From Auriscalpium vulgare (Eukaryota > Basidiomycota > Agaricomycetes > Russulales > Auriscalpiaceae): 64,000 nt of DNA. The stretch's first letter is position 1. Each line of letters starts with the position of its first letter. The notes under the pieces are model-generated. The model was not told the origin of the DNA. It did no database searches and saw only the letters and a list, made by a program, of their open reading frames with translations. The translations under genes were made by a program, and so were the position numbers. This document shows positions 13,501 through 24,989 of this stretch, piece by piece. The stretch lies in the NCBI GenBank assembly GCA_019915015.1, contig JAHBBC010000007.1, forward strand, positions 124,001 through 188,000. Reading direction: 5' to 3'.

Positions 13501-14159
13501 GCCCGACGTCACCGCGATACTCACCTGCCAGCCCGTCATTCAGCCCAACCTCCCCGCGCTGTGAGTGTATATTAATTGTTTGTCTCCATCATTTCATGCT
13601 GACTGGTTTCGTTATGTAGACTCTCCCAGTATGTGTTCCTTTGAGATTATTACTTCCATGACTGACCTCGTTCTGTCTCGCACTCTTATCAGGCTGTGAG
13701 TGTGCCTTTGTATCATAATGCGTCATTGACTGACTGATGATCGCGAACAGCACCCACTCAGATGTCGATGTCGACTTCGCCCAAGTACTCACCCACCTCA
13801 CCCACCTCGCCTCAATCCCCCAGATATTGTACGTGCCGTCTCCACGTCTCAGTTGATGTCGCCTTTTGACACGATCTGTGCAGCTCCCACTTCCCCGGCC
13901 TATTCCCCAGCGTGTGAGTGTTATTCATCACCATCAAATAAGGAAATATACTGACGACGTCCTTCTCTCTAGCACCCGCATATTGTGAGTTCGCCTCCTG
14001 CGACCGCTGCGGCCACATCCTCACTAACCACCGTCTCCAGCCCCTGCATCCCCTGCTTACAGCCCCACCTCCCCGCAATGGTCACCATCCAGCCCGGCGC
14101 AGAACGGGACCCCGTCGAATCGCGGCCATGGCTACAGCGCATCGCCCTCATGGGATTAG
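7528..14159 (+). CDS. RPB1: RNA polymerase II largest subunit Rpb1
   Basis: Catalytic subunit of nuclear Pol II. Exons: 7528-7614, 7669-7867, 7925-7995, 8499-8744, 8794-9117, 9171-9417, 9476-9653, 9706-9785, 9836-9857, 9907-9954, 10009-10069, 10126-13560, 13620-13628, 13693-13695, 13751-13828, 13884-13913, 13973-13984, 14041-14159. With one base restored they sum to 5250 nt (1,749 residues). The zinc-binding clamp core is near the N-terminus, followed by [20 protein letters not shown], the Mg-binding ADFDGDEMN loop, the bridge/trigger region after [20 protein letters not shown], and a C-terminal heptad domain of degenerate YSPTSPS repeats ending GYSASPSWD. The frame changes at 11322-11326 between [11 protein letters not shown] and [11 protein letters not shown]. 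Rpb1 is essential, so this must be a missing base rather than a real mutation. The 503 nt third intron (7996-8498) is about nine times the usual length. Confidence 0.97.
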
Positions 14160-14936
14160 GAGTTGGCGCATCCTTACAGCTTCTTGTATGCCACGAACTC
14201 TCTACTAATGCCTCAACGAAAAGGCCGCATTCGTCGTATCTAGCCCCGTTCCTGTGTCGCTGTCATGCATGTAGAATAAGAGCACTTCATAACTATTGTC
14301 GCTAGATATGTGATAAACTATTGTGTGACGGATCGGACAGATAGACGTCGTGCAGCCCCGACATAACAACACCACGACCAACACCGAGCGAGAGAATGCA
14401 GCGTCAACAGTTTCCCTTGTATATTGCACTATGCACAGAGGGAGCCCCGACTAATAATGGTTGCAATGCAGACAGACGGATGAAAAACAAGAGCACCGGC
14501 CGGGAAGGTCAAGACGGGAGGGAATTCAGAGGCATGGGTAACGGATGTATGATAGTGACAGGGATGGGTTAGCAAGCGTGCGAGCAGGATATACCGCCGA
14601 GAAAAGAGGGAGTCCGTCCGTGGTAAATGAGCGAGTGGGGTGCGTGGGGTACGTACGGCGCAGCCGCGTACGGACATACGTAGGCGAGGCGAGACGAGCG
14701 AGTGAGAGAGCGGGGAATGACGGGGCACCGTGCGTCATTAGAATTACAATTGGGAGGGTATACGTTTGGTTGATTGGGGAGGAAGCCGGTGTTTAGGGGT
14801 TTGTTGTGCATTGCGAGGTATGCCAGTGAAGATTGGGGTGACAGGTCGGGGACGTGAGACTGGGACATTGACAGCAGCGAAGGGGCGAGGCGAAAGCGGG
14901 TCATGAGGAAATCCGTGAAAGCAGCCGCATTCCGCA
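14160..14936. other. Convergent 3' intergenic region
   Basis: Lies between the stop of RPB1 and the stop of the minus-strand Bni4-like gene. It should hold both 3' untranslated regions and polyadenylation signals. No gene, tRNA or repeat was recognised. Confidence 0.5.
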
Positions 14937-17277
14937 TTAGACAAAGAATTGGGTACTGACAAACGACACGTCAGCCCAGAACCAGCCTGAAAAAGAAGAC
15001 AGAAACACGCACTGTATGCGACTCGATGCATGCACCTCCATCTCCTCCATCTTGTACGAGTTGAGCTCCTCCTTGATGCGCTGCGCCAGCGCAGGTGTCA
15101 GACGGCTCCATGTCGCGGGCTCGCTGCGGCGGTCATACACCGCCGCCGGGAAGGTGTCGAACACCGTCAGGTTGCTCGCGAACGACAGCCGCTTCGCCGC
15201 AGGCGCCGTCGCCGCGCGGTGCGTAAGCGTCGGCGGCCCATGGACCGCACTCAGCACCGGAGCGGACGAGTTGAGCGCGGGGTGCTGGAAGACCGTGTGC
15301 GCGCGCGGCGGGTCCTCGAGCTCGGGCGACGCCGTGACCACACTGCCGAAGGCGAGTGGCGGGAGAAACGGCGCGGGGCTCGACGACGACGCCGCGGTGG
15401 AGGACGACGATGTCGACCCGTGGTGTGCGTGCCGCACGCCGTCGATGTGGTCCGGGTCTGGTGCGGGTATGTGTGCAAGCGGGCCGAGCTCGCGCGCTGC
15501 GGGGGAGTTGTACGAGTTCGCGCGCACGCGCTGTGCGTTCTCCATAAACACGGTCTGGTCGAACTTGTCTGCGTCTGTAAAAATAGCTGCATGAGCGGGC
15601 GGACTGACAGGGCGAGCGGCACACATACTCTTCAGGATGCCCCTGGTGGGCTGCCGTGTGCGCTCCTCGCTCCGCCGGACGTTGACCGCCCATGGCTCGT
15701 GGTCTGAATCCTCCTCATCGTCCTCCTCATCACCGAGACTAGATCGTGCAAGGCTCTGCCGGATCGTGTCCTCCTCATCATCAACATGGCTCCAGTCCTC
15801 GTCCTCCCACCCATCGAGATGGTGTGAGTGGTCGTGGTCATGCGACGCAGAGCCGCCCGAGCTCGCGGAGTCGTCATCCTCGACAATGACCTTCATGCCC
15901 TCCTCATTGACACGGACGGTGGTACCGCGAGCCGCAGCCTCGCCCGCGCGCGTCGTCGTATTTTTCTCCCACGTCGGCGGGACGGGCTCCTTCGACGCCG
16001 CCGCGGAGGCGGCGGCCTCCTCCTGCCGAGCCACCGCGCGCGCCTTCGCCGCAGCGGCGGCCTCAGCATTTGACTTGAGCGTGTGCTGCCGCGCGAGCTT
16101 CGCTGCGGGGCTGAGCCCATTGAGTTCAGCGTTCCACTCGCCGCTGCCGCTGGCGCCGCTTCCACGATCGAGCTCCGCCGTGACATGCGAGATGCTCGCC
16201 TCCGCCGCCTCGCCCTTCTCACCCTTCTTCTTCTTCTTGTCCTTCTTGCCCGCCCCGCCCTCGCCGTCGTCCTTCTCCTTCTTCTCCTTGTCCTTGAACA
16301 GCGACGTGATGCCTGCAAGCGAGTTGCGACGCGCGAGTTTTCCGATCGAGCCGAGCTTGCGGATGACGACGGACGCAGAGGACATGGTCGACGACAGCGA
16401 GATGTTGTCCGTGGACGCATTGAGCCGCGAGTTGAACAACGCTGTACGCGACTTTTTCTTGGCTTGGCGTGTCGCGGTCGACGCGCCGTCGCCCATCTCG
16501 GCCGCATTGGACTGCAGCGGCGAGCCCCCCGCTGCGCTGCTGCTCGGCAACCCCGAGGGCAGTGCGGCGGCGGGCGCAGGAGGGGCGTTCTCCGCGGCAG
16601 CCTCCTCCTCGCTGATCGCCTGGGCAGCGCTGAGCGACAGGGCACGGCGCAGGCGGCCCTTCAGCCCGCCGCTGCGCACTATGTTTTGCGACGGGATCGG
16701 CTCCATCAGCTCACTATCGTCGCGCGACTTGCGCTTGTCCGCGACGGACATGCTGGCTTGAGATAGCGGGGAGGGCCGGACGGGCCGGGGTGCGGGCGCA
16801 TGCGGCAGCGAGGGCGAGGCGGACGGCGGGGGTCGGGCGGAGGGCACGGAGGACGAAGAGGAAGACGAGGAGCCGTTGCGGTGGTGCGGGCGTACGGAGC
16901 TCTGGCTCGTTGTGGCGGATGTCGGGCTGCTCACGCCGCCGCCGCGCGCACTGCCGGAGGGCGAGTGGCCCGGTGGCGTGGGCCCACCGCCGCGACTGCG
17001 AACGCTGCCGCTGGTGCTGGGCGTGTTGGAGTGCGGGTGTGCGTTGCCAGCACCCGACGAGCCCTGCAGGCTGCTTGTGCGCTGGCGGGAGGCGCTTCCG
17101 GTGGAGTTGACAGACGTGGTGGACCCTGCGGCATCCGCGCGGGCATACGGGGGTTGGAAGGGCACCGCCTGCCGCCAGTCGTTTGCCGGCGCCGCCTGTG
17201 TCGGTGGCTCTGAGCCATGCGAACCTTGTCGATTGTTCGGTCGGCGGTAGGGGTGGAAGCCGTCGTACTGTGGCTGT

Positions 17278-17309
<32 letters not shown>

Positions 17310-17882
17310 GGGCGCCGGGCTGCCGCGATAGCCATTCGGGAGCTGCTGGGACGGGTGTGGAGGCGGGGTACCATTGTTGAAAGGACCAAAATTCTGAAGC
17401 TGGTTCTGTGCAAAGTACTCGGTAGGGTTGCTCGCGCTCTGGGAGCGGCCGCGCTGGGACATGGAGCCGCCAGGCGAGGACGCGTGGGCAGCGAGCTGAT
17501 GGGCCTGCTGTTGTGCATTGAACATCATCTGATGATAAGCCCATTGCGCGAACTGTGCGTTGGGGTCGAAGTAGGGGCTCTGGGATGGGATTTGGCCTTG
17601 CTGCGGATGGGGATGGATGGGGTATGGCTGCTGATGCGGGTTTTGGTAGAAGGCGGGGTAAAAGGGCTGAGCGGCGGGGTTCCATCCTGTGGTCTGCTGC
17701 TGCTGGACAGGGTATGGGTAGGGTGGGCCCTGGGGCGGGGAAATGGGTGACGGCGCTGGAGAATGGTCGTTTGCGGGGGAGACGCGCTGACGAGGAACGG
17801 CGGGGTTGGTCGTGTTGGCTGAGGGCGAGTCCATTGCGTGATCTCTAGGGGGCTGCCAGTCTTGAGGGGCTAGAACTGCCAT
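14937..17882 (-). CDS. Large disordered protein, Bni4/Afr1-like C-terminus
   Basis: A 944-residue, mostly low-complexity protein. The N-terminal third is rich in Pro, Gln, Ser and Gly with a run of nine Gln (CAG/CAA-type repeat near 17279-17302). The middle is Ser/Ala-rich with a Lys/Glu-rich patch, followed by an acidic stretch (EDEDWSHVDDEEDT). The conserved part is the end: KRLSFASNLTVFDTF, YDRRSEPATWSRLTP, ALAQRIKEELNSYKMEEME and SRIHTQFFV. In yeast Bni4 and its relatives, a comparable C-terminus with an RVxF-type motif recruits PP1 phosphatase to the bud neck, and KRLSF would fit that motif. This assignment is from remembered family features and is tentative. Both introns (14956-15012, 57 nt; 15575-15628, 54 nt) are multiples of three without stops, so retention would keep the frame. 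A role in septum or cell-wall placement is inference. Confidence 0.6.
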
Positions 17883-19459
17883 GGACTAGAAAAAAGAGAA
17901 ACGGGCGGCGCAGTCGCTGGCGCGGTATCACGGTGGTTGGATAACGCGTAATCAGAAGATATACGGAAGACGTACGAGGACAACGGAGGCGAAAGAAAGA
18001 AAAGAAGAAAGGGCGGGATGTGGCGAGCTTTTGGGCCCGTCGTCGCCGTCGTTGCGGACGAGGAGGGTGTGGGGGAAGACAAGGAGGCTTGTGTGTGCGA
18101 TGGCGGCGGGCGACGCTGATGCAACGTCCCGCCGCGTTGGCCGGCCGCCAAACAACCGCAAAGGCCGTATATCCTGCATTTCTTGCTCTTTCCTCTCTCT
18201 CTAACTACAATCCCGGATCACCCGTCATACTCGCTTTGCATCGGCACGTCTCGTCTGCGCAGCCTCAACTCGCTCTGCACGGCCACCGCGCGCTGGGCTG
18301 CCCTCTTGTTCGGAACTTGTCACGCTCGGCCTTCGTTTCTGCAGGGCTTGCGCCCCGCTGCATCTGCCATGTGCTTTCCTATAGGAACTGCCCTCATGCC
18401 GCCCTCTCTGCCCCCGTCTCACCATGCTGAGTCTCTCTCGGTCACCCCCACTGTACCCCGGGGTAAGAAGCTGCACGAGTTACGTATCGCATGGCTTCGT
18501 TCTCGACGATAGGGTCCCGATCTCCGCCTCCCGCCTCGTACAGCCCCGGGCCATCGTCGGGGCCAGTTGCTGTGAGCTGCAGCCAGTGGTTCGTCATTCC
18601 GAGCTACGCAGGCCCGCCTCGCGTGACCTGCTCTCGCCGCCGACCGCATACAATAGCGCGTCTTCTTTCACTCTGTCCGCGAGAACTGCGGCGGCGCGGC
18701 GCCAAACCTGTTCCTTGCCTCATTCAGTACAAATTTCGGCATCATTGGGGTCGGCTCCAAGTTGTGGGTCCTTGTCCGCGCTTCGGGACCACTCTGACCG
18801 TTGGAGATATTCCCCACGGCCTCCGCCTCCGCGTGTCGCCGGTGCCGATTGCTGATTGTTGACGCGTTGACGATTGCCTTCAGCAACTCCGCAGACCTGA
18901 AGAAATCACGCCCGCAGCTCCACGGACCTGACGGTATCACGCCCGCGGTTCTGTTGGTCTCACGGCATGATAGGCGGCTGCGCACATTCTCACGGACTTC
19001 CATTCATCCCGTATCTTCTGACATCGAATGGCTCTTCTTACAGGGCGAAGAACAACGAGCATTTGTTCGCAAAAGCTAAAGCTTGGGTATGAGAACAGGT
19101 GTGTTTCGGCATCGAGGTTCGAGACGAGCTGACTTCTTTGATCCACAGCTTTAGACTGTCCTCTTGACCTCCTGTCGCTCACTTCCTACTGTCATGTGTT
19201 GTGAGTATTTCGCATGTCGAACTCGCCGTGTGTTGCATATCATTAGGAGATTACATTCACCCTGCGCGAGCCGGAATATCAGACTTGTGCACTACACATT
19301 TTTCAGCATGGTTCCTGAAGAGCGATGTCGCGACGGCCCGACCCATTGCGAATATTCACAAAAGACGATCCAGCTCAGCCTTCAAGGAACGGCGGCTACA
19401 TCGCTGTGCTATCATCTAAACACTCTGGCCGAACCAGACAAGACAATTTTCAGATCGTA
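17883..19459. other. Intergenic 1.6 kb, no confident gene
   Basis: Holds the promoter of the Bni4-like gene at its left end and the 3' side of the AMP deaminase gene at its right end. Open frames of 100-136 codons exist on both strands between 18.0 and 19.2 kb, for example a plus-strand frame starting MASFSTIGSRSPPPAS at 18491. None continues into a recognisable domain and both strands are open over the same bases. I see no tRNA or repeat here. Confidence 0.45.
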
Positions 19460-22400
19460 CTACTTGAATGTCGTCGCTCCGATCAGCGCCAGCTCCTCGA
19501 GAAGCGTGTCCTGTCTGAACTTCAGTCGCCCATTCGGAACGTTCGTCTGGTCGAGCGATCAGTACACGATCATCCGACGAACAGCATGGCATCGCTCGCA
19601 CCTTGTTGATTTCGTTGCCAGCCGCGCCTGCAAGATACCACCTTTGCCCGAGCCAGTGGCGCTTGATCTCCATTTCAAACCCGCTTTGGATGACTGAATT
19701 ACGCGCAAGCTCGCAGAGCGATGATTGAGAGAGTTTGAGGATCTGCGAATGGAGGCGGTATAAGAAACGATCACGGCTGGGGAGCGCGATGCGAACATAC
19801 ATGGGCAGCGACGCTGTACTCTTCCAACAAAGGCTCCTATTGGTACACGGATGTCGTCAGCCATTGAGTTGGCATTAAAGTAGAGAGCAGCACCCGCCTT
19901 CGTGAAGTGGAACTGCAGCGGGTCGTCCGTGCTCAAGCTGACATTCAGCCCAACTTTGAAGAAGTCCGGCAGGGGGTTGCGCTCATACGTCAGGAACAGC
20001 GCATTGTTGCTCAGAGGGCTCATCGCGATGCCGATTTGCTTGAGGTAAAAGAGGTACTGGAGTGCGGGAACTTTGCGCAGGAGGATGCCGTGAGATATGG
20101 AGTGCGAGGTCAGGAAGGCGGAGGTGAGGTGGTCTGTGTCGCCAGCTTCGCCGGAGTGTGGGCGGAAGACGAAGGTGTCTATCAAAGGAAGAGGTTAGGA
20201 CGAGGGCAGGAGGGAGACCAGGGGACATACTGAATCCACGCTCCCGGCGCCAGTTGTTCAGGCTCGACATGTTAGCGAACATATAGTATACCCTATGTAC
20301 CGTACGATGTCAGGTAGTGAAAGATCATTGACGTTGAGGCGCACCAGTATGAATACGGTGGAGATTGCGTGAAGTTCCACAGCCTCGGGTACGGGAATTT
20401 TCTGTGAAACCGCCGCTCCGTCTTCGATTCGTCGTCCACGGTGTCGAATCCAATGACACGCTGCAGGAAAATATGGAGCTCCGGATGTGACGACGGGTCT
20501 TTCGTCACTTCGAACAAGGGTTCAAATACATCTGCGCACGCGGAGATAAGCGAGGGAGGACATTGGAGGGACATGGGAGACACACGTCGCACGATATCCT
20601 CGAATGTATGTATTGTGCCGTTTTCCTTGTACACGTCGTAGAGGCGCGGGATTTGAATGAGCCAGCGCACGTTGTGTGAGAAGAGTTTGTTGTTGACAAT
20701 CCACTTGGCAAGCTTGTCCCATTCGTCGGGCTTGCGGCCGTAGATGCTCAGCCGCCATTCACAGTTCTGCGGGTCGTGAGCCCACGGGCACATTGACATC
20801 CACCCGATGTGAAAAGCATACCTGGTATTTACTCTGCTCCAAATCGTCCATGACCTCTGCCAAGAAGATGTAATCAGTCACCGATGAATTCTGTGTCGCA
20901 GCGCAAGTATCACCCTTAGTGAGCTCTGCTAGATACCGCCCCTTGATATAGTTATCCGTCTTCAAGAAAATTTCGCGCAAACGGGATTCGCCTATCGGAT
21001 TATACTTCAGATTGAACTTGTCGAAGCGATGGAACGAGTCTTGATGCGCATGCATGTCCAGGGTGTCGATAGAGAGATCGTACGCAGTCAAATTGAGCGA
21101 CTCGAACACTTGCTCCAGTGTCAGTTCTGAGCCGTCGCGGTAGATCACGACGTCCTTTAGAATGTCAGAAGGGGAGATATGCGATGCATTCCGTTCATTA
21201 CCTTGGGACTACGCTTCATCTTCGACTTGATAAATCGAAGCAAGTGCTTTTGATTCATGCTGCTCGAGTGGTGCACGTGCGTGTCGACCTTCCGCACGTT
21301 GTAGAAGTCACTGTGCGCGGATTTCAGCACACCAGCGGCAGCAAAGACGTGTTTGCTTGGCCTACCGATGTGGCACACTCTGGGCCGAGGGCGCATAAGC
21401 TCACGAGAAGGAGGGCCAACGGGTACGAAAGCTGCGGACCTTCATTTCCGTCATCTCTTGAAACTCGTTCAGCAGGTTGTGCATGTTGAACTTGCCGAGG
21501 AGGTACTGCAGGCGGCGATACGCAAAGCTCTTTGCGGGCCCGTCCGAGATCACGCCGAGCACGAAATCAAGGTCCATGAAGTATTCGCGGATGCTCGGGA
21601 TCTCGAAGAGCGGCGCCTTCGGTGCGTCGTCAACTGTGGGGTCCCAGTCAAGGTGCGTGCGGGGCGGCCATGGACACCGTACGCGCACCTATGTCCGAAT
21701 CATACACCTGAAACACGCCTTTGTCGTCTATCTTGAACCCCCACGCATGCGCACCGGGGATCTCGCATGCCGCGAAGTCGAATCCGTCCGACCCGGAAGT
21801 GGGGCTGGTGTTCGCGTGCGGGACAGCCTCCTGCGATGGCGACCAGTGCCAGTGCGGCGGGGGCGGTGGTGGGTAGAGCTTCCACGGCGCGAAGGTGTCC
21901 TTTTCGGGGGGCGAGAACGAGTCGTCCGTGACCGCGACCTGGCACCGGACGCCCATCGTGTCTGCGACGCCCGATGCAAAGCCGTGGAAGGTGCCGTCAT
22001 GGTCCTTCGGGTTGTCGCCGAGGCGCTGGTGTGAAACGGCCATGTACTTGTCGCGCAGGAGCAAGCACTTGCGGAACACCTCGAAGAGATGGCCAAATTC
22101 GGGAGTCAGGTCGGGGGGCATCGCGACTGCCAGTGGACAATGCTATTAGCTACAACGAGATATAATGGATTCCACAAAGACGGGAGAGAAGTGTCATAAA
22201 AAGACGACGTACTGGAACCCGGGTGCTCCTGCACATTCTCGATGAACTTCTCATACTCCTCCTCCGCCTGCAAGACCGTGCTGTTATCGACGTCCACTGC
22301 GGCCTGGAGCGGGGGAAGCTGCACGTTCGCTATGACGGATGATCCGGGATCGGGGCGTGCGTCGAGCAGCGGGGAGGCGTGGCTGCCCATCAGCGGGCGC

Positions 22401-22671
22401 ACCGCGTCGGATTGCGGTACGGACGCCCTGCGCGCCGCCCACGCCTTTTCTTCAATCTGCCTCGCATCGGTCATCGAAGGTCGGCTGTGCGGTGAAGACT
22501 CACATGGCGCAAGCTTTTCTCCTCGCTGTACCCGAAGAAACCGTCCGTAGGCTCTGGGATGTGGAGGCCGCCCGAGGGCGTGTCTACTGGCGTTGGCGAG
22601 TACGTCCCGTTGGCGTCTGGGCTGGGAAGCCCAGGTGGAGTGACGCTAGTGTCGTTGTCGTTATCGGCCAT
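19460..22671 (-). CDS. AMD1: AMP deaminase
   Basis: Converts AMP to IMP plus ammonia (purine nucleotide cycle, cytosol). The start is [14 protein letters not shown] at 22671. The N-terminal half is regulatory and variable. The zinc site begins at [20 protein letters not shown] (HxH metal ligands). [27 protein letters not shown] and the family signature [16 protein letters not shown] follow. The last exon encodes [22 protein letters not shown] and ends ATTFK. Small introns separate the blocks. The intron at 19837-19897 (61 nt) only restores [15 protein letters not shown] if its donor is GC (AAG then GCGGGT). All expected catalytic blocks are present, so the gene looks functional. Confidence 0.95.
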
Positions 22672-22916
22672 GGTGAGGGCGAGGTAAGATTCGATGTTGC
22701 GCTAGCACGAAGCTGGCGCTGTAGAAATCTTATCCCCGTACCGGTCCGTCTTCGCCCGTCGGCAGTGGCAGCGCTCCCTGCGTTCTATGCAATCCTGAGC
22801 GTCCAATCGATTACTTGGACTTGCTTAAACATGTAATTTCTTGGTATGCTGAAAAGAAAAAAGTGAGCGAAATCGCAACACCTTCTACCATTGCGTTGAA
22901 CAAAAGGCAAAAGATA
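22672..22916. promoter_or_regulatory. Upstream region of AMP deaminase
   Basis: Short region between the AMP deaminase start and the 3' end of the tRNA-Phe gene, with both genes on the minus strand. No distinct motif was recognised. Confidence 0.35.
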
Positions 22917-23004
22917 TGCCAGGACCGTGGATTGAACACGGGACCTCCAGAATACATCCAAGAGATGCTTCAGTCTGTTGCTCTCCCAGCTGAGCTATCC
23001 CGGC
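22917..23004 (-). tRNA. tRNA-Phe(GAA) with intron
   Basis: Read on the minus strand it folds as a cloverleaf: acceptor GCCGGGA pairs with TCCTGGC, D arm GCTC/GAGC, anticodon loop CTGAAG, T arm CCGTG-TTCAATC-CACGG, discriminator A. The anticodon is GAA (phenylalanine). The gene is 88 nt, which equals 73 tRNA bases plus a 15 nt intron placed after position 37, the usual eukaryotic site. CCA is not encoded. The exon sequence matches the second copy at 31175-31267 apart from small acceptor-stem differences. Confidence 0.93.
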
Positions 23005-23642
23005 GATATCACATGGGCTGAGCGTGCCATCAGACCCCATTCGGACTTGCTCTTCGATCCACTGCGTGCGCTACTTATTGCGAAATCGGAACACTGTCGC
23101 AAGCTTTCGCAGTCACAACATCCGGGACACCCCGGGAGCGTATGTATGTGATTTAGTGTGAGTGTGCCCAATTTTGTTTCTGTCAATGCGCCGATTCCCG
23201 AACTCCTTCCAGTTGGGCCCCACTCCTCCAGCTGCAGCATAGATTCGGCCCTATCTAGCCCCGCGTGCACGTCGACCATCCATCTTGCGCTCTAACCAAC
23301 TTGTATACTCCGTCCTCCATCCAGTCCTCTGCGCACTAGAACGCGAATGGACGTCCCCGCAGCTCTATGCAGCATGCCCTGCACGACGCCCTTGCTCCGG
23401 GTCTCCTCACGACATCTTTGCCGAGGCGATAAGGCGAATATTGGCTGCAATTGAGGCACGCAAGGGCACGCATCGGCGTAGCGCGTCCCGCTAAGCGTCG
23501 TAGCGCGCTCCCGCGCCGCGTAATGGTGACAACTATTTTGCCCCCCGTCAACCTCAGTCTTGGCCTGCGAAAAACGCGACGGCGATGTCGACCGACCCCG
23601 CCCTAGTACTAGTGCGCACGTCCCCCTCCTCCTCCTCCCACC
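23005..23642. other. Intergenic, upstream of coiled-coil gene
   Basis: No gene recognised. The segment next to the start at 23643 is pyrimidine-rich (CCCCCTCCTCCTCCTCCCACC-like), consistent with a promoter-proximal region. Confidence 0.4.
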
Positions 23643-24486
23643 ATGGACCCGACCCCGCAAAGTCAAACCGCGCCCGCGCCCGCCGCCGACCTGGCCGACC
23701 AGCTGCGCGACGCGCTGCGCCTCGTCGCCGTCCTGCGCTCGCAGCTCATGCGCACACACGATGACTGCCGCACGCAGGTCGAGCTCCTCGAGCGCGACCT
23801 CGCCGCCGCGCGCCTCGAGCGCGACGCCCTGCGCGCCGCGGCGTCCGCGTCCACGCCCGCATCCACGTCCGCGGGCCTGCACGAGGAGAACCGGCGCCTG
23901 CGCTGGGAGAAGGACGCGCTGCGCCAGGGCCGCGACGCCGCGCGCGCGGAGTGCGAGCGGCTGCGCGGCGCGGCGGAGGACGACGCGGACGACGCGGACG
24001 ACAGGCGGGTTGCGCGGCCGCGCAGTGTGAGCGAGGGCACGGTACGTCGTCCGGGGCGCGCAGCCGCGTCGCTGTATGCTGATCCAGCGAATCTGCGCAC
24101 CAGCCCATGACGACAGGCAAGCGCAAGAGCACGGTGTACGCGGTGCCGTCCACCGCGCCGAAGCGCGCCAAGCCGCTCTCGTCGTCGTCCGAGCGAACGC
24201 CCACGCCGACACCCCACGGCCCGCGCCACGGCCCCGCCCAAAACCTGCAAGCTGCGCGCGCCGCCCCCGCCCCGACGCCCACCGCCCGCAAGCCCTCGTG
24301 GGGCGCGCTCGTCCGCCCGTGGTGCGTCTCGTACCCTCCCATCCGCGCTCGTCTGACCGACCGACTCGCAGTGACGTGCAGACCCCGCGCCACCTGCAGC
24401 CCAAAAACCGTGTGCCCGGCAGCGCGCCGCCCATCACGCCCCCGCTCTCCGCGCTGCGTCCCTGGCGCACAGGCAGGGCAGAGTGA
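23643..24486 (+). CDS. Small coiled-coil protein of unknown function
   Basis: Three exons (23643-24041, 24104-24321, 24372-24486) give 243 residues in one frame. Residues of roughly 18-110 form an Arg/Glu/Ala/Leu-rich coiled coil (ADLADQLRDALRLVAVLRSQ and LERDLAAARLERDALRA show the heptad pattern). A short acidic stretch AEDDADDADD and a basic, Pro/Ser/Thr-rich tail follow, with TGKRKS and PKRAKP as possible nuclear localisation signals. No catalytic domain is visible. It could be a nuclear scaffold or regulator, but the sequence gives no specific function. Confidence 0.7.
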
Positions 24487-24989
24487 CTTGCCGAGCCCCG
24501 GCCGCCGTTCTATCTCTGGATAGTCTGCGGGCTGGTCGGGCAATTTGTGATCGCAGGCACGAGGGTCGGTCGACGGCCCGCTCCGCGAGAATGCACATAT
24601 TGCATGTTTACTTCCTCCGTGCCCCCATCACCATGAAGGCTACTCCCGTACCTTATAACAGTATTACAGTCTTATACCAGCCCAGCCTATACCACACTTT
24701 TGCATACATTATAGCATTACTACTAGACTTTTATCCGGCGCACGCTACTCCCCTTCTTGCATGCATCCAGCCTTACTGCCTGCCGCACGCTTACTCATAA
24801 AGCAGATTGTATATAATCTGAGGGGGACATCCACACGTCCCAGATCATGACGCGACAGCAAAACTAACCCCCAGCACAGGGGGAGCGGAAGTACTACAGT
24901 GAATGAACAAGGCAAGAACCGATATGAAACTACGGAGAGCGGGACAAAGTCAGAACAGCAGCGAACGGAGGGGACTGCGCAGCGGGCTA
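24487..24989. other. Convergent 3' intergenic region
   Basis: Between the coiled-coil gene (+) and the kinase gene (-). It is AT-richer than its surroundings (24590-24830, for example TATACCACACTTTTGC), as expected for 3' untranslated sequence. No gene was seen. Confidence 0.45.

Noticed and set aside
15016..17750. Long plus-strand frames (up to 374 codons) opposite the Bni4-like gene
   Set aside because: They are antisense shadows of a low-complexity GC-rich gene; the minus-strand product has the conserved C-terminal block.
18020..19003. Overlapping 75-136 codon frames on both strands
   Set aside because: Both strands are open over the same GC-rich bases, no splice pattern rebuilds a known protein, and no domain is visible.
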